A DNA stretch of 64,000 nt from positions 41,567 through 105,566 of the forward strand of contig CALZTY010000003.1 of NCBI GenBank assembly GCA_945829225.1, written 5' to 3'. Origin of the DNA: an uncultured Bacteroidales bacterium. GTDB taxonomy: Bacteria > Bacteroidota > Bacteroidia > Bacteroidales > Muribaculaceae. Numbering within the stretch: position 1 is the stretch's first letter; each line of letters opens with the position of its first letter. The notes beneath the pieces are model-generated. The model searched no databases, had not been told where the DNA came from, and saw only the letters and a program-made list of their open reading frames with translations. The position numbers and the translations under genes are program-made. Below, piece by piece: positions 47,924-59,710 of the stretch.

Positions 47924-49162
47924 TCATTTGTTTACTATTGAAGTGATAGATCCGTTGGCAAGGGTTGTGGTGATGGTGTCACCGTTGGTAATTTGAGCGG
48001 CATCGGTGAGAGGCATGTCGTTGACGCGGGTGATGGAGAAACCGCGCCGGAGGGTAGCCTCCGGGGATAGAGAGTCGAGGAGCGTTGCGAGGGCTGCAAT
48101 GCGGTCGGTGTGTCGGCGCAACAGGGCGGTGGTAGAAGTGGTCATCAGAGCCTCAACTTGCGGACCGACAGCCGTGCGCGCTCGGTCGATGACGGCTCGC
48201 GCCAGTAGTGGAAGTTGCCCGGCACAGGTGTCCAAGTATCTGTGAGCGTTGGCGGTAGCCACACGCGCGGCGGTGAGTATGTCTGTGCCGAGACGCTGAA
48301 CCGTAGCGAGGGCACCGGCACCGCAATTGATAAGCCACTCGGCGGCTGCGGTAGGTGTCTTGACTCGCATATTGGCTACATAGTCGAGCAAGGTGATGTC
48401 GCGCTCGTGCCCGATGCCGATGATGACCGGCAGGGGGAACATAGCGATGGTGGCGGCGAGGTCATAGTCGTCGAATGCCGCCAAGTCGCCGGTGGCGCCA
48501 CCGCCACGGATGAGCACTACGCAGTCGTAGGCGTCAGCCACGGAGGTGATGGTGCGCAGGGCATTGATGATAGAGGGTGCAGCCTTGTCGCCTTGCATCA
48601 CTGCCGGGAAAAGGCGCACATTGAAGCGCAAGCGGTAGGGATTGTGGAGGAGTTGGTCGATGAAGTCGCCGTAACCGGCAGCACCGGCAGCAGAGATGAC
48701 AGCGATGCGTTGAGGCACGACGGGGCGAGCCAATTCGCGGTTGTTATTGATGATACCGGCGGCGGTGAGGCGCTGTATCATCTCGGCACGGCGACGCAGC
48801 AACTCGCCCATGGTGTACTCGGGATTGATGTCGGTGATGGTCGCTGATATGCCGTATAGAGGATGGAAGGAGACACTCACCAGCACCATCACCTTGATAT
48901 CGGACTTGAGGGCGAAGTTGTTGCCGCGCAATTTCTCGCTGATGCGAGCATAGTCGCGCGCCCATATCGTGGCGCGAATACGCGCCAAGGCATTGCCGGT
49001 ATTGGGGTCCTTGTCGATAAGTTCCATATAGCAATGCCCACCCGAGAGACGTACATCGGAAGTCTCGGCGGTGACCCATTGATTGGTGATGCCGGGAGCC
49101 TGTCGGAGCACCTCGCTGATGCGACGGTTAAGTTCGAGGAGGGTGATGGGTTGCTGTTCCAT
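47924..49162 (-). CDS. xseA: Exodeoxyribonuclease VII large subunit
   Basis: ITNQWVTAETSDVRLSGGHCYMELID; RIAVISAAGAAGYGDFIDQL; VVLIRGGGATGDLAAFDDYDLA; IIGIGHERDITLLDYVANMRVKTPTAAAEWLI. Confidence 0.95.
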   Translation of the reverse strand: MEQQPITLLELNRRISEVLRQAPGITNQWVTAETSDVRLSGGHCYMELIDKDPNTGNALARIRATIWARDYARISEKLRGNNFALKSDIKVMVLVSVSFHPLYGISATITDINPEYTMGELLRRRAEMIQRLTAAGIINNNRELARPVVPQRIAVISAAGAAGYGDFIDQLLHNPYRLRFNVRLFPAVMQGDKAAPSIINALRTITSVADAYDCVVLIRGGGATGDLAAFDDYDLAATIAMFPLPVIIGIGHERDITLLDYVANMRVKTPTAAAEWLINCGAGALATVQRLGTDILTAARVATANAHRYLDTCAGQLPLLARAVIDRARTAVGPQVEALMTTSTTALLRRHTDRIAALATLLDSLSPEATLRRGFSITRVNDMPLTDAAQITNGDTITTTLANGSITSIVNK

Positions 49163-49794
49163 TATTTACGCTTTTTTAACTTGCCCTTATTGTAAACGTA
49201 GGTGATAGAGTCGACAATCCATGGCTTAATTGTCTCGGTATCAGCGGCAGAGAGATACTCGTCGATGGTGTTTGCAAAGGTGATGGACTGAGAGTCGACC
49301 ACGACACGAGCGGTGACAAAAGGCAAGGTGACAGTCAAGTCGTCAATTTGGTCAAACGCCTTGACGGGTAGCCAATCGCAGTATTGAGGGTTAATATCCT
49401 GCTTGATGGGTTTGAAATCTGCATTATACAACTCGACGTGTGCATCTGTAGCCGGGATGAAGTTGGTGATAATCATAGCGATAATCGTTTTGTCCCCCTC
49501 GCCGAATATGGCGAGAGTCACGCGCGAGGCAGTCTCAGCGGTGTCGGCGGAGAAAGTGAGATGATTGTCCTGAATTTCAAGGACGCGCCACTCGCCGGGC
49601 ATTTGTGCACGCACAGGCGTGTTCAAGCCACTATGATAATAGTCGACCATATCCATGCGCTCGTTGACCGAGAGCATGGGCAACATAGCATCAGTCGCGC
49701 CGATGAAAGCCTCCTCGGCAGTAAGTGCCGATGCCGGTATCGCCGATGTCAAGGCGATTATCAGAATAATGCAGAAGGAATATAATTTTATCAT
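49162..49794 (-). CDS. DUF3256-like secreted protein
   Basis: Start trimmed to MIKLYSFCIILIIALTS (signal peptide); LTAEEAFIGATDAMLPMLSVNERMDMVDYYHSGLN. Confidence 0.7.
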   Translation of the reverse strand: MIKLYSFCIILIIALTSAIPASALTAEEAFIGATDAMLPMLSVNERMDMVDYYHSGLNTPVRAQMPGEWRVLEIQDNHLTFSADTAETASRVTLAIFGEGDKTIIAMIITNFIPATDAHVELYNADFKPIKQDINPQYCDWLPVKAFDQIDDLTVTLPFVTARVVVDSQSITFANTIDEYLSAADTETIKPWIVDSITYVYNKGKLKKRK

Positions 49795-49804
49795 ATTAAG
49801 GATG

Positions 49805-51559
49805 TTATTTGCGTCGGCCCTTGGGTCGAAATTCTTTATTTTTTGGTTTCTTGCGCGCTGAGGCGGCATTGTAATCCTTTTTCTCGTCGGCGATTTCGCA
49901 GTATAGGCGTCTGCCATAGAAGTCGGCGCCACGCAGTGCGGCGACCACTCGAGCGGCATCACTGCGGCGCACATCGAAGAGGGAATAAGCCGGCAGGAGG
50001 TCGATACGTCCCACATCGACGCGTGCGCCCTCGACATTGCGATTTATGACCTCGATGAGGTTTGTGGCGAAGAAGCCGTCAGCCTTGCCGGCGTCGATAT
50101 AAATGCGAGCGAGCCCGGCTGCAGCGGTGCGACGGTCCTTGTCGTGATTGTCGTTGCGCGGGAAGGATTTTTTCTCACCGGCGCCCTTGGCATCGGTGCG
50201 CTCGTCGCGATGCTTGCGCGAGGGCTTATCGGGAATGGACTCAATGACCGGGGCGTCCTTGTAGTAGTCGAGCAGACGATTGAACTCCAACGAGAGCACG
50301 CGCTTGAGCAGGTCCTCGCCCGAGAGCCACGACAACTTCTTGGATACGCCGGGCAGGTAGCGAGCGATATGCTCATCGTCGACGTCGACGCGCTCGAGGC
50401 GGTCGGCGAGGTTGTATAGTTGCTTCTCAATGATATGCTCGGGGGTGGGCACCTCGCGACGCTCGAATGGGCGCCCGATGACGCGCTCGATCTCGCGCAT
50501 GCGCCCGCGCTCGCGGCTGTGGATGATGGCGATAGAGATGCCCTGCTTGCCGGCGCGCCCGGTGCGTCCCGAGCGGTGAGTATAGATGGCGGTGTCGTCG
50601 GGCAAGCCGTAGTTGATGACGTGGCTCAAGTCGTCGACATCAAGTCCTCGAGCGGCTACATCAGTGGCTACCAGCAACTTGATGACGCGGTCGCGGAATT
50701 TTTTCATCACTATGTCGCGTTGCTGTTGCGAGAGGTCGCCATGGAGGGCATCGGCATTATAGCCGTCGGCGATGAGGTGGTCGGCGACTTCCTGGGTCTC
50801 GCGACGAGTGCGGCAGAAAATGATGGCGTAGATGTGCGGATTGTTGTCGGCAATGCGCTTGAGTGCCAAATACTTGTCGCGAGCGTTGACCATATAATAT
50901 ATGTGGCTTACATCGCGAGTGCCCTCGTTGCGAGTGCCGATGACCACCTCCTCGTGGTTGTGCATATATCGCTTGGCGAGTCGAGCCGCCTCGGCGGGCA
51001 TAGTAGCCGAGAACATGAGCATCTTGCGGTCGGCGGGCACGTGCTCCAATATGGCATTGATAGAGTCGACAAAGCCCATATTGAGCATCTCGTCAGCCTC
51101 ATCGAGGACCACGGTGTGCACATTGTCGAGCGACACCACATGGCGCTCGATCAAGTCGATAAGTCGCCCGGGTGTAGCGATGATGATGTGAACGCCATCG
51201 CGCAGGGCATTTATTTGGCTCTGGATGCTGGAGCCGCCATATACGGGTAGGAGGCTCAAGCCGTCGACATACTTGGCAAAGTCGGCGAGGTCAGAGGCTA
51301 TCTGCAGGCACAATTCTCGTGTAGGAGCGAGGACGAGCGCCTGTGGGCGACGCCGTCGCAGGTCGACACGCTGGATGAGCGGCAAGCCGAAAGCCGCAGT
51401 CTTGCCGGTGCCTGTCTGTGCCAGCGCCACGAGGTCGTGGTCGCCACTGAGCAGCGAGGGAATTACTCGCTCCTGTACCGGCATCGGGGCGGTGAAGCCC
51501 AACTCGGCGATGCCGCGGAGCAAGTCCTCTCTCACTCCCAATTCTTCAAAATTTGCCAT
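49805..51559 (-). CDS. deaD: DEAD-box RNA helicase with C-terminal DbpA-type RNA-binding domain
   Basis: ALAQTGTGKTAAFGLPLI; VLDEADEMLNMGF; MFSATMP; HRSGRTGRAGKQG; start trimmed to MANFEELGVREDLL. Confidence 0.93.
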   Translation of the reverse strand: MANFEELGVREDLLRGIAELGFTAPMPVQERVIPSLLSGDHDLVALAQTGTGKTAAFGLPLIQRVDLRRRRPQALVLAPTRELCLQIASDLADFAKYVDGLSLLPVYGGSSIQSQINALRDGVHIIIATPGRLIDLIERHVVSLDNVHTVVLDEADEMLNMGFVDSINAILEHVPADRKMLMFSATMPAEAARLAKRYMHNHEEVVIGTRNEGTRDVSHIYYMVNARDKYLALKRIADNNPHIYAIIFCRTRRETQEVADHLIADGYNADALHGDLSQQQRDIVMKKFRDRVIKLLVATDVAARGLDVDDLSHVINYGLPDDTAIYTHRSGRTGRAGKQGISIAIIHSRERGRMREIERVIGRPFERREVPTPEHIIEKQLYNLADRLERVDVDDEHIARYLPGVSKKLSWLSGEDLLKRVLSLEFNRLLDYYKDAPVIESIPDKPSRKHRDERTDAKGAGEKKSFPRNDNHDKDRRTAAAGLARIYIDAGKADGFFATNLIEVINRNVEGARVDVGRIDLLPAYSLFDVRRSDAARVVAALRGADFYGRRLYCEIADEKKDYNAASARKKPKNKEFRPKGRRK

Positions 51560-51646
51560 TCTTCTTTGTGAATTTTTCAATTCACAAAGGTACAAATTCT
51601 TTTGCAACTACACCACCCCCTATCGCAAAAAAGCAAAGAGATGAAG

Positions 51647-52861
51647 TTACTGATTGAGGATGGGGGCGATGCGGCGCAGGGCGGCGATGAAGGAATCGAC
51701 CTCGTCGTAGGTGTTGTAGACTCCGAAGGAGGCGCGGACCGTGCCCTCGATGCCGAGGACGTCCATCAGTGGCTGAGCGCAGTGATGCCCGGTGCGCACG
51801 GCAAAGCCCATCTTGTCGAGGAATAACCCGGTGTCGTAGTGGTGAGCATTGCCGATGAGGAACGAGATGACGCCACACTTGCCCGGAGCGGTGCCGAATA
51901 TGCGCATTCCGGGGATGGTGAGCATCTGCTCGGTGGCGTGGACGAGCAAGTCGTGCTCGTGGGTGGCGATATTGTCGATACCCACTTCGTTGATAAACTC
52001 GACAGCCGAGGCAAAGGCGGCTGCACCCACATAGTCGGGTGTTCCCGCCTCAAACTTATAGGGGAGGTCAGCCCACGTGGTACCGGCAAAGGACACATGA
52101 CCTATCATCTCGCCCCCACCTTGATATGGAGGCATTTGCTCCAATAGTTCGCGACGACCGTAGAGGATGCCGATGCCTGTGGGGCCATACATCTTATGCG
52201 ATGACAAGGCATAGAAGTCGCAGTCGAGCGCCTGTACATCAATGCGCGTGTGAGGTGCGCCCTGAGCACCGTCGACACATATCACGGCACCGTGGCTGTG
52301 GGCTATTGCAGCCATCTCAGCCACCGGATTGACTGTGCCGAGCACGTTGGAAGCATGGCACACCGATACCAGGCGTGTGCGTGGCGTAAACAGTTGTTTA
52401 TAAGCATCTAAGCACAGGCGCCCCTCGGCATCTATAGGCACCACCTTGACAACGATGCCACGACGCCGGGCGAGCAACTGCCACGGCACGATGTTGGAGT
52501 GGTGCTCCATAGCAGTGACAATCACCTCATCGCCCTCGTCGAGCAGTTGTCCGTAGGATGAAGCCACGAGATTCAAGCCCTCGGTGGTGCCGCGTGTGAA
52601 GATGATTTCTTCGATTGACGTGGCGTTGAGAAAGGCACGCGCGACCTCGCGGCTATGCTCCATGGCATCGGTAGCCTCCTGCGAGAGGGTGTGGACTCCG
52701 CGATGCACATTGGCGCGTCGCCGGGTGTAAGCCTCCTCGATGGCTCTGAGGACACGCTGTGGAGCCTGCATGGTGGCTGCATTGTCGAGGTACACCAAGG
52801 GCTTGTCGCACATTGTGCGCTCAAGGATGGGAAATTGGCGTCGTATATCGGTGATATCCAT
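51647..52861 (-). CDS. sufS: Cysteine desulfurase SufS
   Basis: VYLDNAATMQAPQRVLRAI; FYALSSHKMYGPTGIGILYGRRELLEQMPPYQGGGEMI; VRTGHHCAQPLM. Confidence 0.95.
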   Translation of the reverse strand: MDITDIRRQFPILERTMCDKPLVYLDNAATMQAPQRVLRAIEEAYTRRRANVHRGVHTLSQEATDAMEHSREVARAFLNATSIEEIIFTRGTTEGLNLVASSYGQLLDEGDEVIVTAMEHHSNIVPWQLLARRRGIVVKVVPIDAEGRLCLDAYKQLFTPRTRLVSVCHASNVLGTVNPVAEMAAIAHSHGAVICVDGAQGAPHTRIDVQALDCDFYALSSHKMYGPTGIGILYGRRELLEQMPPYQGGGEMIGHVSFAGTTWADLPYKFEAGTPDYVGAAAFASAVEFINEVGIDNIATHEHDLLVHATEQMLTIPGMRIFGTAPGKCGVISFLIGNAHHYDTGLFLDKMGFAVRTGHHCAQPLMDVLGIEGTVRASFGVYNTYDEVDSFIAALRRIAPILNQ

Positions 52862-52873
52862 GACAATAAACGA

Positions 52874-54208
52874 TTAATGATGCCCGTGGCAAGCGGCACA
52901 ACTATCCGAGCAACCGCGCAGACGGCGGTCGAGCAACATCAGCAACGTGCTGCGGAGTGGCTCGTGCTTAATCTTTTCCATGCCCTCAGCCATGAAGGCA
53001 TTAATCAGTATCATGCGTGCTTCATCGGCAGGAATGCCGCGGCTCTGCATATAGAACAGGGCGTCGGCATTGAGTTGTCCGGTAGCCGAGCCGTGCGATG
53101 CCTTGACATCGTCGCAGTCGATAACCAGTTGAGGCATAGCGTGCATACGCGCTTGAGGCGATACCAACAAGTTGCGGTTGCTCTGGGCTGCGTCGGTGAA
53201 TCGAGCGCCGTGGCGCACATTCACCAAGCCCTCAAATCCACCTTGAGCCGAGTCAAATAGGGCGTATTTGAAGAGTTGGTCCGACGTGCAATGCTCGTGG
53301 TCGTGAACCACATACGAGGCATTATCCACCACTTGGGTGCCACCGGCAACCACGATGCCGTTTACCGAGGTGTGGCAGCCGTCGCCGAGGTGCGACACGT
53401 AGTATTCGTTGCGAGTGACACCGCCATCGAGGGTAATTGACGAGATGTGCAAGTCGCTGTCGGCACCCTGTACAGCGGTAATCACCGACGAGCGCGAGCA
53501 GCGAGCCGTCGCTTCTTCCAAGTCATTGAAATCCAGCGAGGCACCGCGTCCGAGTCGAATATCCACGACACGACATGCCAGGTAATCGACTTCGGTGGTG
53601 CGCGGGTGATCGCATGCAATGACAATAGCCGAGGCGTTGTCCTCGACATCAACGACTATGCGGCGCACAGCCATCAGGGGCATCGACGCATTAAAAAGTG
53701 ATAAAATCTGTATCGGCTTGGGAAGGCTCACACCGCGATGCACACGGATGTAGACACCATCTTGGAGCAGCAAGTCGTTAAGTGCTACTACCGCATTATC
53801 AGCGGGAGCGACCGAGAGGCTCAGACAATCGGGATATAACTCGGCGGCACGAGCCAGCGACATCAGTTCGACACCCTCGGGCAGAGCACGCTGATAGTCA
53901 TTGACAAAACTGTCGTTGACCACCGATGCCGATATGGTGCCTACATTGGGTATATCGCAACCGTGTACACCCGACTTGCCGCCCTCGCCAAAGGGCACAC
54001 GGGCGATGTTAATACCATAGTCGGGGGCATACATATCCTCGAGCGACACCACCTCAAAGCCCTCGTCGCCTCGATCGGGAAAGCGGGCAAGCCGGCGAAG
54101 CGTGGCGAGCGCGGCATCGCGACGGCAGTTCATCGCCTCGGGAGCGTGACTGTCGATGGCGGCGCGGTTTGCCTCGAAGAATTGCAGATATTGATTAAGC
54201 GAGCTCAT
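52874..54208 (-). CDS. sufD: Fe-S cluster assembly protein SufD
   Basis: SufBD core ([45 protein letters not shown]) in suf gene order. Confidence 0.93.
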   Translation of the reverse strand: MSSLNQYLQFFEANRAAIDSHAPEAMNCRRDAALATLRRLARFPDRGDEGFEVVSLEDMYAPDYGINIARVPFGEGGKSGVHGCDIPNVGTISASVVNDSFVNDYQRALPEGVELMSLARAAELYPDCLSLSVAPADNAVVALNDLLLQDGVYIRVHRGVSLPKPIQILSLFNASMPLMAVRRIVVDVEDNASAIVIACDHPRTTEVDYLACRVVDIRLGRGASLDFNDLEEATARCSRSSVITAVQGADSDLHISSITLDGGVTRNEYYVSHLGDGCHTSVNGIVVAGGTQVVDNASYVVHDHEHCTSDQLFKYALFDSAQGGFEGLVNVRHGARFTDAAQSNRNLLVSPQARMHAMPQLVIDCDDVKASHGSATGQLNADALFYMQSRGIPADEARMILINAFMAEGMEKIKHEPLRSTLLMLLDRRLRGCSDSCAACHGHH

Positions 54209-54981
54209 TGATTATCAACTTGTTCTTTAATCCAATCATAGCCCTTTTCTTCCAATTCGAGGGCAAGTTCGGGACCGCCGGTGTGGACGATGCGACCCTT
54301 GTATAGGATGTGTACAAAGTCGGGGCGGATGTAGTCCAAGAGACGCTGATAGTGGGTGATGACCATGATGGCATTGTCGGCGGTCTTGAGTTTGTTGACG
54401 CCCGAGGCGACGATGCGCAGGGCGTCGATATCCAAGCCCGAGTCGGTCTCATCAAGGATTGACAGGCGCGGCTCGAGCATAGCCATCTGGAAGATTTCGT
54501 TGCGTTTTTTCTCGCCGCCCGAGAATCCCTCGTTGACCGAGCGCGATGCCAATTTGTTGTCCAACTCGACGACGGCACGTTTCTGGCGCATAAGTTTGAG
54601 GAAGTCACCGGCGCTGAGGGGTTGCTCGTTGAAGTATTTGCGCTTGGCATTGAGGGCTGCGCGCATGAAGTTGACCATCGACACCCCGGGAATTTCCACC
54701 GGATATTGGAACGAGAGGAAAAGCCCCTCGTGGCTGCGATTTTCGGGTTGTAAGGCGAGCAAATCGAGCCCGTGGAAGGTGGCGGAGCCACCGGTGACCG
54801 TGTATCGGGGATTGCCGGCGAGGACACCCGAGAGGGTGCTCTTGCCCGAGCCGTTGGGTCCCATTATGGCGTGTATCTCGCCCGGGCGGATGGTGAGATT
54901 GATGCCTCGCAGTATTTCCTTGCCGTCGATGCCGGCGTGCAAGTCCTTAACTTCTAACAATATATCGTTGTTCATAGTCAT
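54205..54981 (-). CDS. sufC: Fe-S cluster assembly ATPase SufC
   Basis: [54 protein letters not shown]. Confidence 0.96.
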   Translation of the reverse strand: MTMNNDILLEVKDLHAGIDGKEILRGINLTIRPGEIHAIMGPNGSGKSTLSGVLAGNPRYTVTGGSATFHGLDLLALQPENRSHEGLFLSFQYPVEIPGVSMVNFMRAALNAKRKYFNEQPLSAGDFLKLMRQKRAVVELDNKLASRSVNEGFSGGEKKRNEIFQMAMLEPRLSILDETDSGLDIDALRIVASGVNKLKTADNAIMVITHYQRLLDYIRPDFVHILYKGRIVHTGGPELALELEEKGYDWIKEQVDNQ

Positions 54982-54995
54982 AATGTTATTGAGGG

Positions 54996-56468
54996 TCAAC
55001 CGATACTACCCTCGAGGGATATTTGCAACAACTTCTGTGCTTCCACGGCAAATTCCATGGGCAATTTGTTCATTACCTCCTTGGCATAACCGTTGACGAT
55101 AAGCCCTACAGCCTCCTCGGTGGGAATGCCGCGCTGGTTGCAGTAGAAAAGTTGTTCCTCCGAAATCTTTGAAGTAGTCGCTTCGTGCTCGACGATTGCC
55201 GAGTCGTTCTTGACATCAATATATGGGAAAGTGTGTGCCCCGCAGTTGCTACCGAGCAATAGCGAGTCACACTGGGTGTAGTTGCGGGCGCCGTCGGCTG
55301 CCGGGAGCACCTTGACCAAGCCGCGGTAGGCATTGGAACTGCGACCTGCCGAGATGCCCTTGGAGACGATAGTCGAGCGGGTGTCTTTGCCCACATGTAT
55401 CATCTTGGTGCCGGTATCGGCTTGCTGGCGGTTGCGAGTGACTGCCACCGAGTAAAATTCGCCGGTGGAGTGGTCACCCTTGAGTATGCACGAGGGATAT
55501 TTCCAAGTGATTGCCGAGCCGGTCTCCACCTGGGTCCACGACAACTTGGAGTAGTCGCCGCGGCACAATCCGCGCTTGGTGACGAAGTTGTAGATACCCC
55601 CGCGCCCCTCGGCATCGCCCGCCCACCAGTTTTGGACGGTCGAATACTTGACTTCGGCACGGTCTTCGACTACAATCTCGACGATGGCGGCATGCAATTG
55701 GTTTTCGTCGCGCATCGGGGCTGTGCACCCCTCGAGATATGACACGTAGGCATCATCGTCGGCAACGATGAGGGTGCGCTCAAACTGACCGGTGCCCGAG
55801 GCGTTTATGCGGAAGTAAGTCGACAATTCCATAGGGCATCGCACGCCTTTGGGAATGTAAACGAATGAGCCATCGGAGAATACCGCCGAATTGAGGGCGG
55901 CATAGAAGTTGTCGCGATAATTGACCACCGAGCCCAAGTACTTGCGCACCAAGTCGGGGTAGTCCTTGACAGCCTCCGAGATGGAGCAAAATATGATGCC
56001 CAACTTGGCGAGTGCCTCGCGGTGTGTGGTCTTGACCGACACCGAGTCCATCACGGCATCGACAGCCATGCCCGAGAGTTGCTTCTGCTCCTCGAGGGGG
56101 ATGCCGAGGCGATTGAATGTGTCGAGCAATGCCGGGTCGACTTCGTCGAGGCTCTCGGGAGCGTTCTTCTTGACCGGCTCGGCATAGTAACTGATAGCCT
56201 GGAAGTCAATCTCGGGGATGTCGAGGTGTGCCCAGTGAGGCGGGGTGAGGGTGAGCCAGTGACGATAAGCCTCGAGGCGGAAGTCAAGCAACCACTCCGG
56301 CTCGCCCTTGCGCGCCGAGATGTGGCGTATGACGTCCTCATCGAGTCCACGCCGCAAGATGTCGGTGTGGATGTCGCTGACAAATCCATATTTGTAATCA
56401 CCCGTAGTGGCATCGCGGATGACCGATGCCTCGGCGGCGCACTCGGGTGTACGTTCAGTCTCTTTCAT
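54996..56468 (-). CDS. sufB: Fe-S cluster assembly protein SufB
   Basis: [83 protein letters not shown]. Confidence 0.97.
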   Translation of the reverse strand: MKETERTPECAAEASVIRDATTGDYKYGFVSDIHTDILRRGLDEDVIRHISARKGEPEWLLDFRLEAYRHWLTLTPPHWAHLDIPEIDFQAISYYAEPVKKNAPESLDEVDPALLDTFNRLGIPLEEQKQLSGMAVDAVMDSVSVKTTHREALAKLGIIFCSISEAVKDYPDLVRKYLGSVVNYRDNFYAALNSAVFSDGSFVYIPKGVRCPMELSTYFRINASGTGQFERTLIVADDDAYVSYLEGCTAPMRDENQLHAAIVEIVVEDRAEVKYSTVQNWWAGDAEGRGGIYNFVTKRGLCRGDYSKLSWTQVETGSAITWKYPSCILKGDHSTGEFYSVAVTRNRQQADTGTKMIHVGKDTRSTIVSKGISAGRSSNAYRGLVKVLPAADGARNYTQCDSLLLGSNCGAHTFPYIDVKNDSAIVEHEATTSKISEEQLFYCNQRGIPTEEAVGLIVNGYAKEVMNKLPMEFAVEAQKLLQISLEGSIG

Positions 56469-56958
56469 TTTCTTCTTCGTCTACGGCGGGGGCGTCGTCG
56501 CTTGTCGCGCTTATAGCACCTAAGAAGGTGGGTGACAGGTCGATAACCATGCAACGCATGGTGTGATCGCTGTCGCGCAAACTGCGGGCGCTCTCGCCAC
56601 CGATAAACATATATATATTAAGAACAATCGACAGGATAAAAGTCCACTTGAATACCGAAAAAATTGCGCCGGCGAGGCGGTCGATTATGCCGAGATGCAG
56701 CGCTTTCACGGCACTCCGTATCATGCGAGCCAGCAGCCATGTCACCAAGTAAGCCACCAGGAATATGATGCCATAGATGGCAAAGGCTGTGACCGGCTCG
56801 CTACTGCCGGATACCACAGCGCCGCCAATGACTCGCGCAGCGAGGATACCCACGATGATGGCAGCAATTGAGCCCACCTGAGAGACTATACCCCGCACGA
56901 AGCCCACAACGGCAGCCACGGCGATGAGGACAAATATGAAGATGTCGAGTGCTCCCAT
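56455..56958 (-). CDS. CvpA family membrane protein
   Basis: [47 protein letters not shown]. Confidence 0.9.
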   Translation of the reverse strand: MGALDIFIFVLIAVAAVVGFVRGIVSQVGSIAAIIVGILAARVIGGAVVSGSSEPVTAFAIYGIIFLVAYLVTWLLARMIRSAVKALHLGIIDRLAGAIFSVFKWTFILSIVLNIYMFIGGESARSLRDSDHTMRCMVIDLSPTFLGAISATSDDAPAVDEEENERD

Positions 56959-56963
56959 GTGTT

Positions 56964-58649
56964 TTACTCCATCAAGTTGCGGTAGCGGCGACGTGGAGGC
57001 TCCTTGCCGCCGTTCTGGGCGCGCTTGAAGTCCTCATAGTCGCTGTAAGAGCCTTCGTAGAAGACTACCTTGCCATCGCCTTCAAAGGATAGTATGTGAG
57101 TGCAGATGCGGTCGAGGAACCAGCGGTCGTGGCTTACTACCACGGCGCAGCCGGCGAAGTCGTCGAGACCTTCCTCGAGGGCACGCAGGGTGTTGACATC
57201 GATGTCGTTGGTAGGTTCGTCAAGGAGTATGACGTTGCCTTCCTCCTTGAGCGCCATTGCCAGGTGGAGACGGTTGCGCTCGCCACCCGAGAGGACGCCG
57301 ATTTTCTTCTCTTGGTCGGCACCGGTGAAGTTGAACTTCGAGAGATAGGCGCGGGCATTGACATCGCGACCGCCCATGCGGAACGATTCAACACCCTGTG
57401 AGATAACCTCATATACCGATTTCTCGGGCAAGAGGTCGTGGTGACGCTGGTCGACGTAGGCTATCTTGACGGTCTCGCCCACCTCAAATGTGCCGGCATC
57501 GGCGGTCTCTTGCCCCATGATGAGGCGGAACAGGGTGGTTTTGCCGGCGCCGTTGGGACCGATGACCCCCACAATGCCGGCTGGCGGCAAGGCGAAGTCA
57601 AGGTCTTTGAACAGGGTGCGATTGCCGAAGGCTTTGGCGATGCCATGAGCCTCGATCACCTTGTTGCCGAGGCGCGGACCATTGGGGATGAATATCTCGA
57701 GACGTTCCTCCTTCTGCTTTTGGTCCTCGTTGAGGAGTCGGTCGTAGGAGTTAAGACGAGCCTTGCCCTTGGCTTGGCGAGCCTTGGGAGCCATGCGCAC
57801 CCATTCCAATTCACGCTCGAGGGTCTTGCGACGCTTGGATGCTTGCTTCTCTTCCATCGCCATGCGCTTGGTTTTTTGGTCGAGCCACGACGAGTAATTG
57901 CCCTTCCATGGAATACCCTCGCCGCGGTCGAGTTCGAGAATCCATCCTGCCACGTGGTCGAGGAAGTAGCGGTCGTGAGTGATGGCGATGACGGTGCCGG
58001 GATATTGCTGGAGGTGTTGCTCGAGCCAGTCGATTGACTCGGCATCGAGGTGGTTGGTGGGCTCGTCGAGCAACAGCACATCGGGCTGTTGGAGCAACAG
58101 ACGGCACAAGGCGACACGGCGACGCTCGCCACCCGAGAGGGTGTCTATCTTTTGGTCATCGGGCGGGCATTGGAGTGCATCCATAGCGCGCTCAAGTTTG
58201 CTGTCGATGTTCCACGCATCGGCGGCATCGAGTTTGTCCTGCAACTCGGCTTGGCGAGCGATGAGGGCATTCATCTTGTCGGGGTCTTCGAGCACGTCGG
58301 GATCGCAGAAAGCCTCGTTGACCTTGTCAAATTCGGCGAGGAGTGCCATGGTATCGGCGACACCCTCACGCACCACTTCGATGACGGTCTTGTCGGGATC
58401 CAACTGCGGCTCCTGCTCCAGGTAGCCCACGCTGTAGCCAGGGGAGAAGACCACTTCGCCTTGGAAGTCTTTGTCGATACCGGCGATAATCTTCAGCAAC
58501 GATGATTTACCCGAGCCATTGAGACCGATGATGCCTATCTTGGCGCCATAGAAGAATGACAGGTATATGTTTTTGAGTACTTGTTTCTGGGGTGGGTAGG
58601 TCTTGCTCACGCCTACCATTGAGAAGATAACTTTCTTGTCGTCCGCCAT
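56964..58649 (-). CDS. ettA: Energy-dependent translational throttle protein EttA (ABC-F)
   Basis: Two ABC cassettes (GLNGSGKSSLLKIIAG, GPNGAGKTTLFRLIMG), KTYPPQKQVLKNIYLSFFYGAKIG, PTNHLDAESIDWLEQHL. Confidence 0.95.
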   Translation of the reverse strand: MADDKKVIFSMVGVSKTYPPQKQVLKNIYLSFFYGAKIGIIGLNGSGKSSLLKIIAGIDKDFQGEVVFSPGYSVGYLEQEPQLDPDKTVIEVVREGVADTMALLAEFDKVNEAFCDPDVLEDPDKMNALIARQAELQDKLDAADAWNIDSKLERAMDALQCPPDDQKIDTLSGGERRRVALCRLLLQQPDVLLLDEPTNHLDAESIDWLEQHLQQYPGTVIAITHDRYFLDHVAGWILELDRGEGIPWKGNYSSWLDQKTKRMAMEEKQASKRRKTLERELEWVRMAPKARQAKGKARLNSYDRLLNEDQKQKEERLEIFIPNGPRLGNKVIEAHGIAKAFGNRTLFKDLDFALPPAGIVGVIGPNGAGKTTLFRLIMGQETADAGTFEVGETVKIAYVDQRHHDLLPEKSVYEVISQGVESFRMGGRDVNARAYLSKFNFTGADQEKKIGVLSGGERNRLHLAMALKEEGNVILLDEPTNDIDVNTLRALEEGLDDFAGCAVVVSHDRWFLDRICTHILSFEGDGKVVFYEGSYSDYEDFKRAQNGGKEPPRRRYRNLME

Positions 58650-58672
58650 AATGAGTGGATTTTAGGAGGTTA

Positions 58673-59236
58673 TTATTTGCGACGCGGGGCAAAGCGCACC
58701 GGATAGTCGGGACGCACCTTGCCGGCTGCGATATTGTTGAGTTTTGACTTGATGAGTTGCTTGCGTATAGCCGAGATGTGGTCGACATAAACCTTGCCCT
58801 CGAGGTGGTCATACTCGTGTTGAATGATGCGAGCGAGGAATCCGCTGAATTCTTCATCGTGGGGCTGGAAGTTCTCATCGACCCATTGCAGGCGGATGTG
58901 CTCCACGCGGTTGACATTTTCGCTGAGTCCGGGGAGGCTCAGGCAGCCCTCGGCGCGGGTGACTTTCTCGCCGTCGAGCACCTCGAGATGCGCATTGATG
59001 AGGGTGAGTTTGACACCATCGAGTTCGGGAAAACTTTCGGCAAGGGGCGAGGCGTCGATGACCACGATGCGGTCGTTGCGTCCTATCTGGGGCGCAGCGA
59101 GTCCCACGCCGTCGCTATCGTACATTGTCTCGTACATATCGGCGATAAGTTGCGCCAAGCCGGGATACTCAGGGGTTATATCTGTCGACACCTTGCGCAA
59201 TACAGGATGTCCGTAGAGGTAAATTGGCAGTTTCAT
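58673..59236 (-). CDS. def: Peptide deformylase
   Basis: [35 protein letters not shown]. Confidence 0.96.
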   Translation of the reverse strand: MKLPIYLYGHPVLRKVSTDITPEYPGLAQLIADMYETMYDSDGVGLAAPQIGRNDRIVVIDASPLAESFPELDGVKLTLINAHLEVLDGEKVTRAEGCLSLPGLSENVNRVEHIRLQWVDENFQPHDEEFSGFLARIIQHEYDHLEGKVYVDHISAIRKQLIKSKLNNIAAGKVRPDYPVRFAPRRK

Positions 59237-59242
59237 ATATCT

Positions 59243-59662
59243 TTATGTGCAATATTTGCTTTGTAAAAAATCATTCAAAAGGATGGTTGCCGAGATTTCG
59301 TCAACAATGGCTTTGTCGCGACGGTCCATGCGCTTCATGCCACCGTCAATCATCGCTTGATGGGCTATTGCCGAGGTGAAACGCTCGTCGTAGAATACGA
59401 TGTTCATCGGGGCAATCTCCTTGCGCAGGCGGTTGATTACCGGGGTGAGATAGCGCATCGACTCGGAGGGCTCGCCTCGCAGGGTTGTCGGATGTCCCAC
59501 CACTATGTAATCAACAGCCTCGCGGGCTATGTAATCCTTAACAAAGGCGATTAACTCGCCTGTCGCCACGGTGGTGAGCCCGCCGGCGCTGATGCGCAAA
59601 ATATCGGTCACGGCGATGCCGCAACGTTTGCGTCCAAAGTCGATTGCTAATAGTCGTCCCAT
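59243..59662 (-). CDS. ruvX: Holliday junction resolvase-like RuvX/YqgF
   Basis: MGRLLAIDFGRKRCGIAVTD; YIVVGHPTTLRGEPSESM; FYDERFTSAIAHQAMIDGGMK. Confidence 0.93.
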   Translation of the reverse strand: MGRLLAIDFGRKRCGIAVTDILRISAGGLTTVATGELIAFVKDYIAREAVDYIVVGHPTTLRGEPSESMRYLTPVINRLRKEIAPMNIVFYDERFTSAIAHQAMIDGGMKRMDRRDKAIVDEISATILLNDFLQSKYCT

Positions 59663-59671
59663 TGGTGAGTG

Positions 59672-59679
59672 CAAAGTTA
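59672..59679 (-). promoter_or_regulatory. -7 element of ruvX promoter
   Basis: Minus strand TAACTTTG just upstream of the ruvX ATG. Confidence 0.5.
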
Positions 59680-59680
59680 C

Positions 59681-59710
59681 AAAAAATCCCCCACCTATAC
59701 AAGTGAGGGA
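59681..59710 (-). terminator. Intrinsic terminator on the minus strand immediately upstream of ruvX promoter
   Basis: Minus strand tccctcac ttgtatag gtggggga followed by TTTTTT. Confidence 0.55.

Noticed and set aside
50420-51250. 276-aa plus-strand ORF antisense to the DEAD-box helicase
   Set aside because: Shadow ORF opposite a recognised gene.
51647-56468. suf operon as unusual
   Set aside because: sufB-C-D-S order with small overlaps is ordinary for this group.
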